DNA of 32,673 nt, taken from positions 1 through 32,673 of the IMG/VR virus record IMGVR_UViG_3300032238_000673; one strand, written 5' to 3'. The notes below the pieces were generated by a model. It searched no databases. It had not been told where the DNA came from and saw only the letters and a list, made by a program, of their open reading frames with translations. Origin of the DNA: a virus. Below are positions 1 to 8,812 of this stretch, one piece after another. The position numbers were made by a program, and so were the translations under genes. Within the stretch, counting starts at the first letter, position 1, and the number at the start of each line of letters is the position of its first letter.

Positions 1-39
1 AACAGACGGCGAGTTAGGGAAAGAACTTTTAAAAATCAT
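1..39 (-). CDS. 5' end of next tail/baseplate gene (partial)
   Basis: The first 13 codons read MIFKSSFPNSPSV and then run off the window. The ATG overlaps the TGA stop of the upstream LysM gene in an ATGA junction, the coupling used elsewhere in this operon. In contractile-tail phages the gene after a LysM/X-type tail protein is usually the baseplate hub or spike. The position therefore suggests a hub protein, but 13 residues cannot show it. Confidence 0.55.
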   Translation of the reverse strand, partial: MIFKSSFPNSPSV

Positions 40-281
40 TCAGGAAGTCTCAACACATCCCCAAAATGTATTGCGTTAGGAAAAACAATCTGGGGATTCA
101 TGTCCGCAATGCGCCAATACAAAGAAGGGTCGCCATAAAGTTGGGTTGCAAGGATATCAAGAGTGTCACCTTCACGAACTGTGTATACAGAATATTTTTC
201 CGTATACTTTGGTTTGCGAATAGCAATAACTGTTCCATCAGCCGCTACCGATGGTGTATACCGTGAAGAATAAGTAATCAT
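36..281 (-). CDS. LysM-domain tail/baseplate protein
   Basis: This 81-residue protein is mostly one LysM domain at residues 33-80. The visible pattern is YTVREGDTLDILATQLYGD, then YWRIADMNP, and finally FGDVLRLPE, which is the usual start, middle and end of the fold. Small LysM proteins of this size (P2 gpX-like, T4 gp53-like) sit in the baseplate hub region of contractile tails, where LysM may act as a scaffold module rather than bind peptidoglycan. It overlaps the stop of the preceding 640-residue protein by 4 bases and is followed by an ATGA overlap, so translation is probably coupled. The LysM call is firm; the exact baseplate role is inferred from position. Confidence 0.85.
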   Translation of the reverse strand: MITYSSRYTPSVAADGTVIAIRKPKYTEKYSVYTVREGDTLDILATQLYGDPSLYWRIADMNPQIVFPNAIHFGDVLRLPE

Positions 282-2200
282 TTGACTCCCCCTTTTTTAG
301 GATCAGCCGCAGTTTGTTTGGCGTTGGGGTCTAGTGTGATATTACCTTTATCGTGAAAATGTAAACTATTGTTAAAAGATATTTCTTGTGTAGGCATTTT
401 GGCGTACTGCACAGCATCTACAGTTTGCCCAGACGTAGTAGTTATTTTAAATTTTACTTCATAATCAATTAAGTATCTAGAGGTACTTGTTTTGTCTAAA
501 TATTGCAACACTTCCGGACGATCATATTCAAGGACGTACTTTAATACTATAGTGTCTCGATCACCTTTTAAATCTCCTGTATTAAATTCAGATTCTTGTG
601 ACATTACCCACACTTTGTCAAGATCAAATTTTTTACCACCCGCTGGCAATGACGCCGTGTACGCAGCGTCTCCAGCGGTGTTTCCTTTATAGGTAATTTT
701 CCACTCACCCCTTTGGGATATGGATTTAATAGAACCTTTTTTTAATTCATTTTTTAAAAGACCAGTTGCTTGCACTTGAAAAGCAATTGAATTAGTGTAG
801 TCACCATCATCAAATATTGATTTTGGACTAAGATCGCTTTCATAGTGGACGTCGTTATTAACGGTAGTAACAAACATTTTTTTACTAAGTTCTGTTGTTG
901 CGCTAATCTCAGCGGCTTCTTTTTCTGCTTGTTTTGCTAATTCTTCATCAACGGCTTTCATACCTGCGGCTAGTTGCAAAGTTAAATAAGTATCTTTTCT
1001 AGCAAAGCCTATGTACATAGCCTGCATGGTTACACCAACAACACATTGCGTTGGAACCATATGCGGGTTAAACTTATTAAATGTTACTTGTGTTGAAGTA
1101 ATAAAACCTTCAACCATAAACAAAGAAGAGAACACAATACGTACTGGTAAAGAAACGAGAAAAGCAGAGTTTCCAAAGTTACTGCTCATAGCAGTCCTTG
1201 CTGCTATTTCATCAAACGTTCCGGGGTCTTGATCTTGTGCATCTTTTCCTGAATTACTGGACGAGTTTCCCCCACCTCCACCTTCGAACTTTACGGTGGG
1301 CACTGCGGTGTACCCCGACCCTTCGTTAAGTACTTTAATTTCAGTTACTTTTCCATCGAGCACTATGGCTTCAAGTGACCCCCCTGAACCTCCACCGCCT
1401 CCCTCTAAGGTGACTACAGGAGCAGATGTGTAACCACTTCCTCCCGTATCTATTTTTACTTTTTCAATTTTGTTTCCATTTAAAGTGACTGTTGCAGTAG
1501 CAAACGATGTGGGGTTATTTGAGGAGTCTAATGTTGCAGCATAGTCTCTGCGCTTTTTTGCATTAAGAGCAGCCGCATTTTTAATTACTTGATTAATAAG
1601 GCTTGTGTTAACACCTTGCCCAATGATCTCATCAAAAACAATTAAATCTGAAAGAACACCAATATCGGTAACGGCGCTATGTGGAATAGAGACAGATTGC
1701 GATGCTTCACTACCGGCTGTTTGCAGGTTAAGATTTGCTGGGGCGGTCGACTTAATTACACTTAATCCTGCTTGGTATGAACTAGTAACTATTTCTTGTT
1801 CACGATTAAATAACAATTCAAAAGAAAAGTTAGCGTCACCCGGTATTGCTTGAGTGAGTTGTAGTGGGTCTTGGTTCATCCATTGCTGAATGTCATTGCG
1901 AGCAATTACGGCACGTACAAGGGTGTCAGGATTAAACTGAAAATGTAAACGTTTCTTAGATAACGCTGAACCACCTTTAACACCATCTGAAAGCATGCGC
2001 ATATACCCACGCTGAACTTTTACGGAGTTACCAACAGGTGCATTGCGTAAACTCTTTCCGGGGTACAGAAAGTCTGGGTTGTCACCAGAGGTAACTTCAT
2101 TAGTACGTGGTTGGGCGTCTAGGGCACGAATGCTTTGTGCACCATTGTTATCAATATCACTAAAGTTTGCAAAGGCATTTGTTGAGTAACGTTCAGCCAT
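278..2200 (-). CDS. Baseplate/tail hub-associated structural protein with Gly-rich insertion
   Basis: The product has 640 residues. Residues 84-100 contain LHFQFNPDTLVRAVIARN, resembling the FxFNP start of CIS-tube/LysM-associated tail proteins that connect tube and baseplate. Residues 235-311 hold two copies of a GSGYTxxPxV motif with GGGGG spacers. They look inserted into an otherwise continuous domain that resumes with LVSLPVRIVFSSLFMVEGF and KFNPHMVPTQCVVGVTMQAM. The C-terminal part (from about 440) is beta-rich, including a stretch ending in LHFHDKGNI. The start codon joins the tape measure stop, and the LysM gene follows directly. This TMP, FNP-protein, LysM order is typical of contractile tails. 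The structural role is well supported; the precise homologue (gpU-like or T4 gp48/gp54-like) is not resolved. Confidence 0.7.
   Translation of the reverse strand: MAERYSTNAFANFSDIDNNGAQSIRALDAQPRTNEVTSGDNPDFLYPGKSLRNAPVGNSVKVQRGYMRMLSDGVKGGSALSKKRLHFQFNPDTLVRAVIARNDIQQWMNQDPLQLTQAIPGDANFSFELLFNREQEIVTSSYQAGLSVIKSTAPANLNLQTAGSEASQSVSIPHSAVTDIGVLSDLIVFDEIIGQGVNTSLINQVIKNAAALNAKKRRDYAATLDSSNNPTSFATATVTLNGNKIEKVKIDTGGSGYTSAPVVTLEGGGGGSGGSLEAIVLDGKVTEIKVLNEGSGYTAVPTVKFEGGGGGNSSSNSGKDAQDQDPGTFDEIAARTAMSSNFGNSAFLVSLPVRIVFSSLFMVEGFITSTQVTFNKFNPHMVPTQCVVGVTMQAMYIGFARKDTYLTLQLAAGMKAVDEELAKQAEKEAAEISATTELSKKMFVTTVNNDVHYESDLSPKSIFDDGDYTNSIAFQVQATGLLKNELKKGSIKSISQRGEWKITYKGNTAGDAAYTASLPAGGKKFDLDKVWVMSQESEFNTGDLKGDRDTIVLKYVLEYDRPEVLQYLDKTSTSRYLIDYEVKFKITTTSGQTVDAVQYAKMPTQEISFNNSLHFHDKGNITLDPNAKQTAADPKKGGVK
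1268..1498 (-). repeat. Two GSGYT/Gly-rich protein repeats inside the 640-residue gene
   Basis: Residues 235-311 encode two related units. The first ends GGSGYTSAPVVTLEGGGGG and the second ends EGSGYTAVPTVKFEGGGGG. Each is preceded by a short strand pair (GNKIEKVKI and DGKVTEIKV). The GSGYTxxPxVxxxGGGG pattern recurs in structural proteins of various phages and probably forms surface-exposed beta units. The flanking sequence reads as one domain, so this looks like an insertion. Confidence 0.75.
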
Positions 2201-4929
2201 TAGTTTCTCCTCATCAAAGCAATTTTAAGTTCTCGTTCAATCGCTCTAGCGGCATCTTGAGAAACTTTATGTGCGTCTACTCCGCCACCACCATTAATTG
2301 ATATTGGCACATTAATGTTAATAGAAGCGCCCTCAACGTAAGTTCCACCTCCACCACCGCTCATTTGCATTGAACGGACAGGCATAGGGTCTCCTGACCC
2401 TGTTGTTTTAAACCCCGCCGCTGTGACGTACTTAGTTGCCTGCGGAACATTGGTGTGGTCAAGGGGCGTTTTGTAGGGGGAACCCTTATACCCGCCACCC
2501 CACATACCAAAAGATTTATTAGTAGATTTATAGATAGCGTAAGCAGCCCGAGCGTTTACATCGGGGTCATAGAGTTCTTCATTTGATTGAAGACCAAACT
2601 GTTTAAGACGAGCAGGTCCTAAGTCCCCACGCATGTTGATCTGCATTAACCCGTAGGACAGGTCTTTTGTTTTAGCCGTAGGGTTAAATGCCCCTGTTAC
2701 AAATCGGGATTCACGCTGTGCAATGGCGACCGCTTTTACGAGGTCAGCGCCACGGAAACCTGCCTTATAGAATATTCGGGCAACTTCAATGCCACTTAAC
2801 GTTCTACTTTTTCTATTTGCAGCGGTTCTAGCAGAACTGCTTCCAAGTTTAGAAACCGTTCCTCCCGAGCCATCTTGCCCCCCGCCACCAAGATTCATAC
2901 GGTTGGCTGCTCGTGCTCCAAGGATGCTGTCAGTAATGGAACTTTGGGAGAACGACAGGATGGAGTTACCACCACTACTACCCCCAGATTTGCCCCCTAG
3001 GGACTGGTCAGAGACGATTCCGTCTTTCATGCCAGCAATGACCGCTTTGGGGTCTAGACGCTCTGTAGCGCCATTTAAACCCCATTTGGCGCCCTCTCGT
3101 TCGTATGCGCTACGACCGTCAGGTAACTCCGCTGGCTGTACGTGCCAAGGCTCCCCGTTGACCCCAGCAAAAGTCTTCAATCCGTATTTGGATGCGTTCT
3201 TTTGAACCCAGTCAAGGTCTCCCGTGAGGTCAGCCGCAAGACCAATTTCGTGCATTGACATTCCCGGGGGGGTCATGGGGGGAACACCAGATTTCTTCTG
3301 CCAGTACGAACCTTCCCAGAAAATGCCAGTTTTTTCAGAAGTTTTGTTATATCGTTGTAAAAACCCTTGCCGTTGGGTAATGCTACTACGGTAACCTTCA
3401 CCAACACCCACGGCGGGGTTGTCTTGCATCATTTTGAGGATGCGATCACGGAACTTAGGGTTTAATTTTGACACGGTTGGAATATTGGCGGCTTCTGCAA
3501 GAGATTTCTTTTTACCGCCGTAGCCAACGCTGTAGTCACGTTTGAACCCCGGCATAGGGTCGGAGCCTGTGCCACCAGAAAATCCCGCCGCACCTGAAGC
3601 AAACATTGTTGCGCCAGCAGCCATCATTGGAACACCAACACCAACTTCTGATAGGAGGGCACCACCTACCATTAAACCAATGCCCGCAGCACCCTTTAAA
3701 AATGCCCCGGTTTTGCTGTTACGGGTATTCATACGAGCACCAATAACACCAGCCATTTTGTTTTCAAGGTCTCCAAATGCTTTAATCAACCCTTGAGTAT
3801 TTTTTTCTAATCTGGCGTAATTATCGGCTTGCTTTTTGTAAAATTGTACGTCACGCTTTTCTTGGACTCTTTGCGTTTCTTCTTGTTGATTAGCAAAGTT
3901 ACCTTTGATCCCCATGAGTTTTTGCTGGGAAGGGTCATCAGGGTTGTACATCCCTTTTCCACCCTTTTTCCGAAACTGTACATTTTCTTGTGCGTATTGC
4001 AAAACCATGTTCTGCATGTCTTCAGGAAGACCCATTGCGCTAAGACGGGCACGACTGATCGACCCAAGTTGCATGGCGCCTTTAACCATTCCCTCATTGG
4101 TTAACCCAGAAGAGCGGACCACTTGCTGGATAACCTGCATCATATTTCGTTGACTACCACCGGGGCCGTACATCCCTGTTCCCATGGTCATCGTCATGCG
4201 GTTGTTTACTTGTGGCGATGCCAAAGTTGCCATCATTTGCGCCATGTCTTGGGTGCTGTAAGAAAAACCTGTAGCGGCACGAAGACCTGCGATACCTCGT
4301 GCGTTCCCTTGTGCGCTAAGACCTGTTTGGGCTTGTAGGGCTAAAAGAGAAGATGCTCCACCCGTTCCTAATTTGTATTGGGTTAATGGTTGTAGAACAG
4401 CGTTAGTAAATCTATTTTGAGAAATACCTTGCGTCTGCTGATAGAGCATGGACAATTTGTCATAGGACAATGCTTGCCCATACATATTGTCAGTGCGTTT
4501 GTCAATACCAGCAACAGCCATGGAACCAAGTTGCATGATTGTTCCGGCAGCAGCACCGTAGGCGCCTGCTTTACCGGCACCACCGCTACCAGTGAAGCCC
4601 CCAGCAAAGTTAGCAAAGCCACCACTACGTTGGGCATCTCTTTGCTGAACTGCGTTTGCTTGGTCTCTTGCCCTGTCGGCTCCGCTGTTGCCAGAGGACC
4701 CCCGACCGTCACCTTTAAAAGACGCAATGGCTTTAATTAATGCTAGTACCTTATTGGCACCTTTTTCAGTATCAGGTTTTCCAAGATTTCTTAAAAAATC
4801 TCCTACACGCTTTGCAGTTCCTTGTGCCTTACGACCTTCGCCAGAAGCGGATGAAGACGTGGGAGGACCCAGTAAGTACCCGTCGTCGGAGTCACCCCCG
4901 AGTCCACCTCCTACAAAAGATTCAGCCAT
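2200..4929 (-). CDS. Tape measure protein with M15 peptidase and lytic transglycosylase domains
   Basis: The product has 909 residues, starting at an ATG just downstream of the chaperone frame. The N-terminal half is Gly/Ala/Gln-rich and helical, with a hydrophobic stretch at about 413-450 that could insert into a membrane. Residues 505-600 match a VanY/M15 peptidase: GYRS at 512-515, then MHEIGLAADL with H560 and D567, then PWHV with H596. Residues 712-815 match a soluble lytic transglycosylase: QRES at 738-741 with catalytic Glu740, then SYGLMQIN at 758-765. Such domains in tape measures open the peptidoglycan during DNA entry. Two cleavage chemistries (peptide and glycan) in one protein suit a thick or cross-linked wall. 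The role is firm from length, composition and position after the chaperone. Tail length cannot be derived reliably because these domains may not contribute. Confidence 0.93.
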   Translation of the reverse strand: MAESFVGGGLGGDSDDGYLLGPPTSSSASGEGRKAQGTAKRVGDFLRNLGKPDTEKGANKVLALIKAIASFKGDGRGSSGNSGADRARDQANAVQQRDAQRSGGFANFAGGFTGSGGAGKAGAYGAAAGTIMQLGSMAVAGIDKRTDNMYGQALSYDKLSMLYQQTQGISQNRFTNAVLQPLTQYKLGTGGASSLLALQAQTGLSAQGNARGIAGLRAATGFSYSTQDMAQMMATLASPQVNNRMTMTMGTGMYGPGGSQRNMMQVIQQVVRSSGLTNEGMVKGAMQLGSISRARLSAMGLPEDMQNMVLQYAQENVQFRKKGGKGMYNPDDPSQQKLMGIKGNFANQQEETQRVQEKRDVQFYKKQADNYARLEKNTQGLIKAFGDLENKMAGVIGARMNTRNSKTGAFLKGAAGIGLMVGGALLSEVGVGVPMMAAGATMFASGAAGFSGGTGSDPMPGFKRDYSVGYGGKKKSLAEAANIPTVSKLNPKFRDRILKMMQDNPAVGVGEGYRSSITQRQGFLQRYNKTSEKTGIFWEGSYWQKKSGVPPMTPPGMSMHEIGLAADLTGDLDWVQKNASKYGLKTFAGVNGEPWHVQPAELPDGRSAYEREGAKWGLNGATERLDPKAVIAGMKDGIVSDQSLGGKSGGSSGGNSILSFSQSSITDSILGARAANRMNLGGGGQDGSGGTVSKLGSSSARTAANRKSRTLSGIEVARIFYKAGFRGADLVKAVAIAQRESRFVTGAFNPTAKTKDLSYGLMQINMRGDLGPARLKQFGLQSNEELYDPDVNARAAYAIYKSTNKSFGMWGGGYKGSPYKTPLDHTNVPQATKYVTAAGFKTTGSGDPMPVRSMQMSGGGGGTYVEGASININVPISINGGGGVDAHKVSQDAARAIERELKIALMRRN

Positions 4930-4934
4930 AAAAA

Positions 4935-5135
4935 TTAATCTCCACTATTATGCCATTTTCCCATAGATGCCCAGAACTTTCTTTGACGTTTGGACATTGT
5001 TCGTATATCTGACAAAGTGAAGCCACTGTATGCGGAGGCTATGAAGTCATATTCCCAATATAGGCTATTCAGATTAACCGAATAAAAGTGAGGCCCAGTC
5101 GAGAACCATCGCAAACTTTTCCTCGCAATGAGCAC
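4935..5135 (-). CDS. Frameshifted C-terminal extension of the tail assembly chaperone
   Basis: This frame is open from at least 5135 and stops 5 bases before the tape measure start. Past the end of the chaperone at 5074 it encodes about 46 residues, NLNSLYWEYD onwards, containing W-x-Y-x-F, the segment LSDIRTMSKRQRKFWASMG and WHNSGD. This resembles the T-domain extensions made by ribosomal frameshifting in chaperones of the lambda G/GT type. No ATG or GTG with a ribosome binding site lies between the chaperone stop and this conserved part; the first internal ATG would leave only about 20 residues. Entry from the chaperone frame needs a +1 (or -2) shift around 5074-5094, giving a product of about 305 residues. 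The exact slip site is not evident. Confidence 0.65.
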   Translation of the reverse strand: MLIARKSLRWFSTGPHFYSVNLNSLYWEYDFIASAYSGFTLSDIRTMSKRQRKFWASMGKWHNSGD

Positions 5136-5853
5136 ACTGGGCGTTCACCTCCCCAATCTCAGGACCCGGCTGGCTCTCCAGCAAAGTCTTTACAAGTTTG
5201 GAGCGGTCTCCCATATTAAGAGATTTAGCCCAGTCAACTGGGTTTCCTTCAATGCCAACGGCACAGCGTGCCAGCATTAACGTATTTTGCTCTGCGGTGG
5301 TTTTAACGGATTTAATGATGGCAAGACTGTCCGCATTAGTGGGAAGCCTTAACTCAACGTTTGTGCCGTTTTTCAAGGAGGTCGTAATTGTATTTTTAAT
5401 GCCTTTTTTCAAAGGTTTTTCTGGAAAGGTAGTGATGTCTACAAAAACATCATTTGATTCTCCACAAGAAGTACAAGCAACTTCGTACTCCCTTACTTTT
5501 CCGTAGGTGGCTTCAACAATTGCCATAAACAATTTGTCTCGGTCACCCACAATAAGGTTGTCTACAACGTTTTTGTTTTGTGAGACATTGATAGATCCAA
5601 TAGATTCAACGGCTCGTTTTAACAAAAATGACATGTAGTCTGCATAACTACTTCCATTTTTTGCTTCCAAAGAAGCCAAAGCCTCTTCATCAGAACCATT
5701 TAATTCACGGATAATTGCAGTTGTTTGCCACTCCCCATCGCTGTCTTGCAAACCTACATATAGGTCAACAACACTTTCTGGGTAGGTGTCCATTCGTGGT
5801 ACAGGATCTTCTAGCGCTTTGTTAAGCGCCGACGCCTGAGAGGCGATGTCCAT
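5074..5853 (-). CDS. Tail assembly chaperone with zinc-ribbon cysteine pairs
   Basis: The product has 259 residues and lies between tail tube and tape measure genes, the standard place for a tail assembly chaperone. It carries CTSC at 127-130 and CAHC at 240-243, two CxxC pairs that could bind one zinc. Paired cysteines of this kind occur in T4-type baseplate/chaperone-like proteins of large myoviruses. The last residues, LDWASLLFG, run into a TAA at 5074, where a second frame continues towards the tape measure (4935-5135). The function is inferred from position and the frameshift arrangement. A structural baseplate component is the main alternative. Confidence 0.75.
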   Translation of the reverse strand: MDIASQASALNKALEDPVPRMDTYPESVVDLYVGLQDSDGEWQTTAIIRELNGSDEEALASLEAKNGSSYADYMSFLLKRAVESIGSINVSQNKNVVDNLIVGDRDKLFMAIVEATYGKVREYEVACTSCGESNDVFVDITTFPEKPLKKGIKNTITTSLKNGTNVELRLPTNADSLAIIKSVKTTAEQNTLMLARCAVGIEGNPVDWAKSLNMGDRSKLVKTLLESQPGPEIGEVNAQCAHCEEKFAMVLDWASLLFG

Positions 5854-5884
5854 ATTATTCTCCTATTGTTATGTTTTAAATTAT

Positions 5885-6562
5885 TTATCTAGTAGAGAGG
5901 TTTTCTTTTCCAGACCAGTCAATGTAAAAACCTTCGTGGTGTACATTCAATGTCTGAACCATGATACCTGTGGTGTCTCCTGCGGAAAGGTCACTCAATG
6001 AGTATGAACCGGGCCAGCAGTTATATAGTTTGTATTGCAATTTAACAGCGCCGGGAACAACTACGTTATTTGTGTTGTTAAGGGCATTACCATCATAGGC
6101 ATAACGTAGTGATTCTGTTTCGTTAATTGCGCCTTGACCTACAGCCCCGCTACCAGTATGTGGGTGGTCATAGACCTTTACAATGATGTTGCATCGGTAG
6201 TTGCCATCTTTTGCAAGATTTGTATCACCAGAGATACCCCCACCAACCCATGCATGCATGAATCGTTGCCATTCCCACAATTGGTTTTGACCAGAGAACG
6301 CACCACGAGCAAACGCTACAGGAGCAAAATCAGACTGACCAACAAACTTGTGAGCGTGGGTATTCATCCCACCTTCACGGTATGTAATGACTTCGTTATT
6401 TACTGACAATCCGCTAACTTGGGCAAACCCAATTTCTCCAATATTTTTAAGAGTTGTAGAAAGGTTGCTATCGCTATCAATAGGCAAAATTTCTACACGA
6501 AACTTAAAGTTACGTAGAGGGTCTGTCCGTTGAGTAACAACGGTAGTGGTAGGCGTAGTCAT
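5885..6562 (-). CDS. Tail tube protein (T4 gp19-like family)
   Basis: The product has 225 residues. The N-terminal DPLRNFKFRVEILP, then GFAQVSGLSV, EVITYREGGMN, KFVGQSDFAPVAFARGAF and LWEWQRF are the characteristic ordered motifs of the gp19/T4-type tail tube family. The C-terminus (LNVHHEGFYIDW) also fits, and the length is slightly above the usual 150-200 residues. It follows the sheath gene by 12 bases and has a clear GGAG ribosome binding site. The protein should polymerise as hexamer rings through which DNA passes. Confidence 0.92.
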   Translation of the reverse strand: MTTPTTTVVTQRTDPLRNFKFRVEILPIDSDSNLSTTLKNIGEIGFAQVSGLSVNNEVITYREGGMNTHAHKFVGQSDFAPVAFARGAFSGQNQLWEWQRFMHAWVGGGISGDTNLAKDGNYRCNIIVKVYDHPHTGSGAVGQGAINETESLRYAYDGNALNNTNNVVVPGAVKLQYKLYNCWPGSYSLSDLSAGDTTGIMVQTLNVHHEGFYIDWSGKENLSTR

Positions 6563-6574
6563 ATTTCTCCTTAA

Positions 6575-8122
6575 TTAGGCGTTCTCGCCAGCCCATTGGC
6601 TGACGTTGATAACAATAAATTCGGCTGGGCTAAGTAATGAAACACCAATTTCAACATTGACATAACCATCACCAATAGTTGAAGAGGTGTTGTTAGTTTC
6701 ATCGCAGATGATGTAGAAGGCTTGGTCAGCACTTGATCCTTTGAGGTTTCCGGTTGCCCAGAAATTTGTAAGAGTTTGTGAAAGGGTGTTGTTAATTTTT
6801 GTCCACAAACGTGAATCGTTAGGTTCAAATACAGCAAATGCAGTTTGTGCTTCAACAATCGATTTAACAAAGTTCATTGAACGACGAATTGTAATGTACT
6901 TGTCTGGGCGGTTTGATACCAATGTACGAGCGCCATTGATAACGTAAACCCCGCCCGGAATAGGACGGATAACGTTTACGTTCTTAGTGTTATACAAGGA
7001 CGCTTGCTGTGCTTCAGTAGGAGAAACAGTAAGTCCAAAAACGTTGCGAAGGTCAAGGCTGTACCCAGCAGGAGCCTTAGCCACTCCACGGGTAGTCTCT
7101 GAGCGAATGAAAGCACCTGCAACAGTTCCACCGGGGTAACAGTTGCGTACAGCGGCGGGTCCACTACGAGCAGGGTCTGCCAACTTCAAGGCTGGGAAGT
7201 AAATTGCTCCATAGCCCTTGTTTCCACCGTAACTAACGTTGATGTTGTCTGCGGTAGTTGTAAGCCCACAGTCAATGATGACGAAAGAGTCACCACGTCC
7301 TGCGGCGTAGTCAAGGGCTTTGTCCACAGTAGCGGTTGCTGTTTGACCAACAAAGTTAATTAAAAGAGGAAGTTTGATTGGGTCATAGAGAGCAATTGCA
7401 TCTCCCCAAGTCTCTTCATCAATTGTTGCTGATCCAGCAGAACCAGCAGTAAAGGCAGTTGTGATGTTCAAAGTATTCTCAATAACCGTGGCGGTCAAAG
7501 AAGAGCCAGACGCAATTTCTACAACGTTGCCGCAATTTGCGTAAACTGAGAAAAGATCAAGAACATCTTTTACGTAACGTCCTGATGCTGGGTCAAACGA
7601 AAGTTCCTGCCAACGTTCTACCTCTACACCATTCAAAGTAAGCACCAAACCAAATACGGTGTTTCCGTCAATGGTAAGAGTTTCGGAATCTTCTGACGTG
7701 CTAGTGAAAGAGTCAAATGAAATTGTTGCACGAAGTCCAGTAGACGCACTAGATGAGTTAGCCCATGTGCCCACTGACTTAGCAGTCAGAGTAAACAAAT
7801 CTACTGAAGTAGGGGAACCACCTGTGGTCATTGCCGTTGGGGTTGCCTCAGCGGCTGTAGAATCCGATGGAGCAATACGGGTTACGTAGGCGTCACGTCC
7901 ACCGTTAGCAAAGTAACTGTAGACAGCGTAACCAAGGTCATAGTCATTGGAGAGTGGCCCAAAAGTAGACACGTAGTTTGACCATGAGTTGATCAATACA
8001 GGTGAGGTTGGACCACGAAGAGCAGTACCTAAAAAGGCTGCTGCTGTGGCTGTGTTTTTGGTGCTAACTTGAGTTTGAGAAGGGACTTCTCGAACGTAGA
8101 CGCCGGGGCGTTCGTATGCCAT
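6575..8122 (-). CDS. Tail sheath protein
   Basis: The product has 515 residues. The N-terminus MAYERPGVYVREVPSQ, then AAAFLGTALRGP and GPLSNDYDLGYAVYSYFANG, are classic contractile sheath motifs. The C-terminal domain has VNVIRPIPGGVYVINGARTL, RPDKYITIRRSMNFVKSIV and the end FIVINVSQWAGENA, matching the conserved sheath polymerisation domain. The middle, about residues 110-260, is a variable surface insertion. The adjacent tail tube gene completes the contractile tail pair, so the phage is a myovirus. Confidence 0.96.
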   Translation of the reverse strand: MAYERPGVYVREVPSQTQVSTKNTATAAAFLGTALRGPTSPVLINSWSNYVSTFGPLSNDYDLGYAVYSYFANGGRDAYVTRIAPSDSTAAEATPTAMTTGGSPTSVDLFTLTAKSVGTWANSSSASTGLRATISFDSFTSTSEDSETLTIDGNTVFGLVLTLNGVEVERWQELSFDPASGRYVKDVLDLFSVYANCGNVVEIASGSSLTATVIENTLNITTAFTAGSAGSATIDEETWGDAIALYDPIKLPLLINFVGQTATATVDKALDYAAGRGDSFVIIDCGLTTTADNINVSYGGNKGYGAIYFPALKLADPARSGPAAVRNCYPGGTVAGAFIRSETTRGVAKAPAGYSLDLRNVFGLTVSPTEAQQASLYNTKNVNVIRPIPGGVYVINGARTLVSNRPDKYITIRRSMNFVKSIVEAQTAFAVFEPNDSRLWTKINNTLSQTLTNFWATGNLKGSSADQAFYIICDETNNTSSTIGDGYVNVEIGVSLLSPAEFIVINVSQWAGENA

Positions 8123-8152
8123 TATGACTCCTAAAAGTGAATACAGGGGTGG

Positions 8153-8812
8153 TTAAAAAGGTTCACTGCTTTGTATAATTGTAGTATTAATTTGAGTAGC
8201 CTGCTTGATCCCAACAAAATCAGACGATGGCAGTTCTGCCGTCATCTGTAACGTATATATTTTGCGAAAAATCCTCTTACGGTAACCAGCCTCAGGGTCG
8301 AGGAGGTCAGCCGTAGTCCAATCCAGCAAATCAAACCGACGAGAAGTGTTGTCGGCGGGAATGTATATGGAGTTGTACCGGAAAGGAACAACGTCATAAA
8401 GAAGTTTGGCGGTCAGTTGCCTGTCGTGGAGAGCGCTACGGGTAAATGTAGAAACTTGATACAGAATATCTACAGGGACAAATTCAGTGGTGCGAGAATA
8501 TTCGTAATCATCAGGAGGGGTTACTGTATCTGAGACAGAAGGCCAGTAGGTAAGGGCGCTGGGGCTGTCTGCCCAAGAGTCCCCTTCTAGATAAGCATAT
8601 TGGTCAACAATCGAATGCTGGCGATTACGGGAGTAGACAATATCGATAAGTTCAATGGTGATAAAAGGGTAGTACCTTTCGGTTTCACCTTCTGGGTACC
8701 TAAAAAATACTTGAACTTCACGGGAGGCATTACGGTCATCAGACACAGTAAGACCAGTAAAACGGGCTTTGATAGCCTCATCTTCGGCTAATAAAAACCC
8801 AGAACGACTCAA
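8153..8812 (-). CDS. Putative neck/tail-terminator protein (uncertain N-terminus)
   Basis: The reading frame gives 219 residues from a TTG at 8812. The early segment LAEDEAIKARFTGLTVSDD and YPFITIELIDI suggest a phage connector or tail-completion protein. Position supports this: it is the last gene before the sheath. No Shine-Dalgarno sequence precedes the TTG. Instead a strong AGGAG serves an ATG at 8847 in another frame, whose 12-codon ORF ends at a TGA overlapping the TTG. Either translation is re-initiated at TTG, or a one-base error or mutation separates the true N-terminus (MALRTYTQGILH) from the body. Confidence 0.6.
   Translation of the reverse strand: MSRSGFLLAEDEAIKARFTGLTVSDDRNASREVQVFFRYPEGETERYYPFITIELIDIVYSRNRQHSIVDQYAYLEGDSWADSPSALTYWPSVSDTVTPPDDYEYSRTTEFVPVDILYQVSTFTRSALHDRQLTAKLLYDVVPFRYNSIYIPADNTSRRFDLLDWTTADLLDPEAGYRKRIFRKIYTLQMTAELPSSDFVGIKQATQINTTIIQSSEPF

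Noticed and set aside
2789-3205. Plus-strand ORF of 138 codons
   Set aside because: It lies wholly antisense to the tape measure gene, in the region of its M15 and linker segments. It is Pro/Leu-rich in the way of reverse-frame shadows and has no ribosome binding site or family motif.
6571-6870. Minus-strand 99-codon ORF inside the sheath gene
   Set aside because: It is an out-of-frame shadow of the conserved sheath C-terminus with no start signal.
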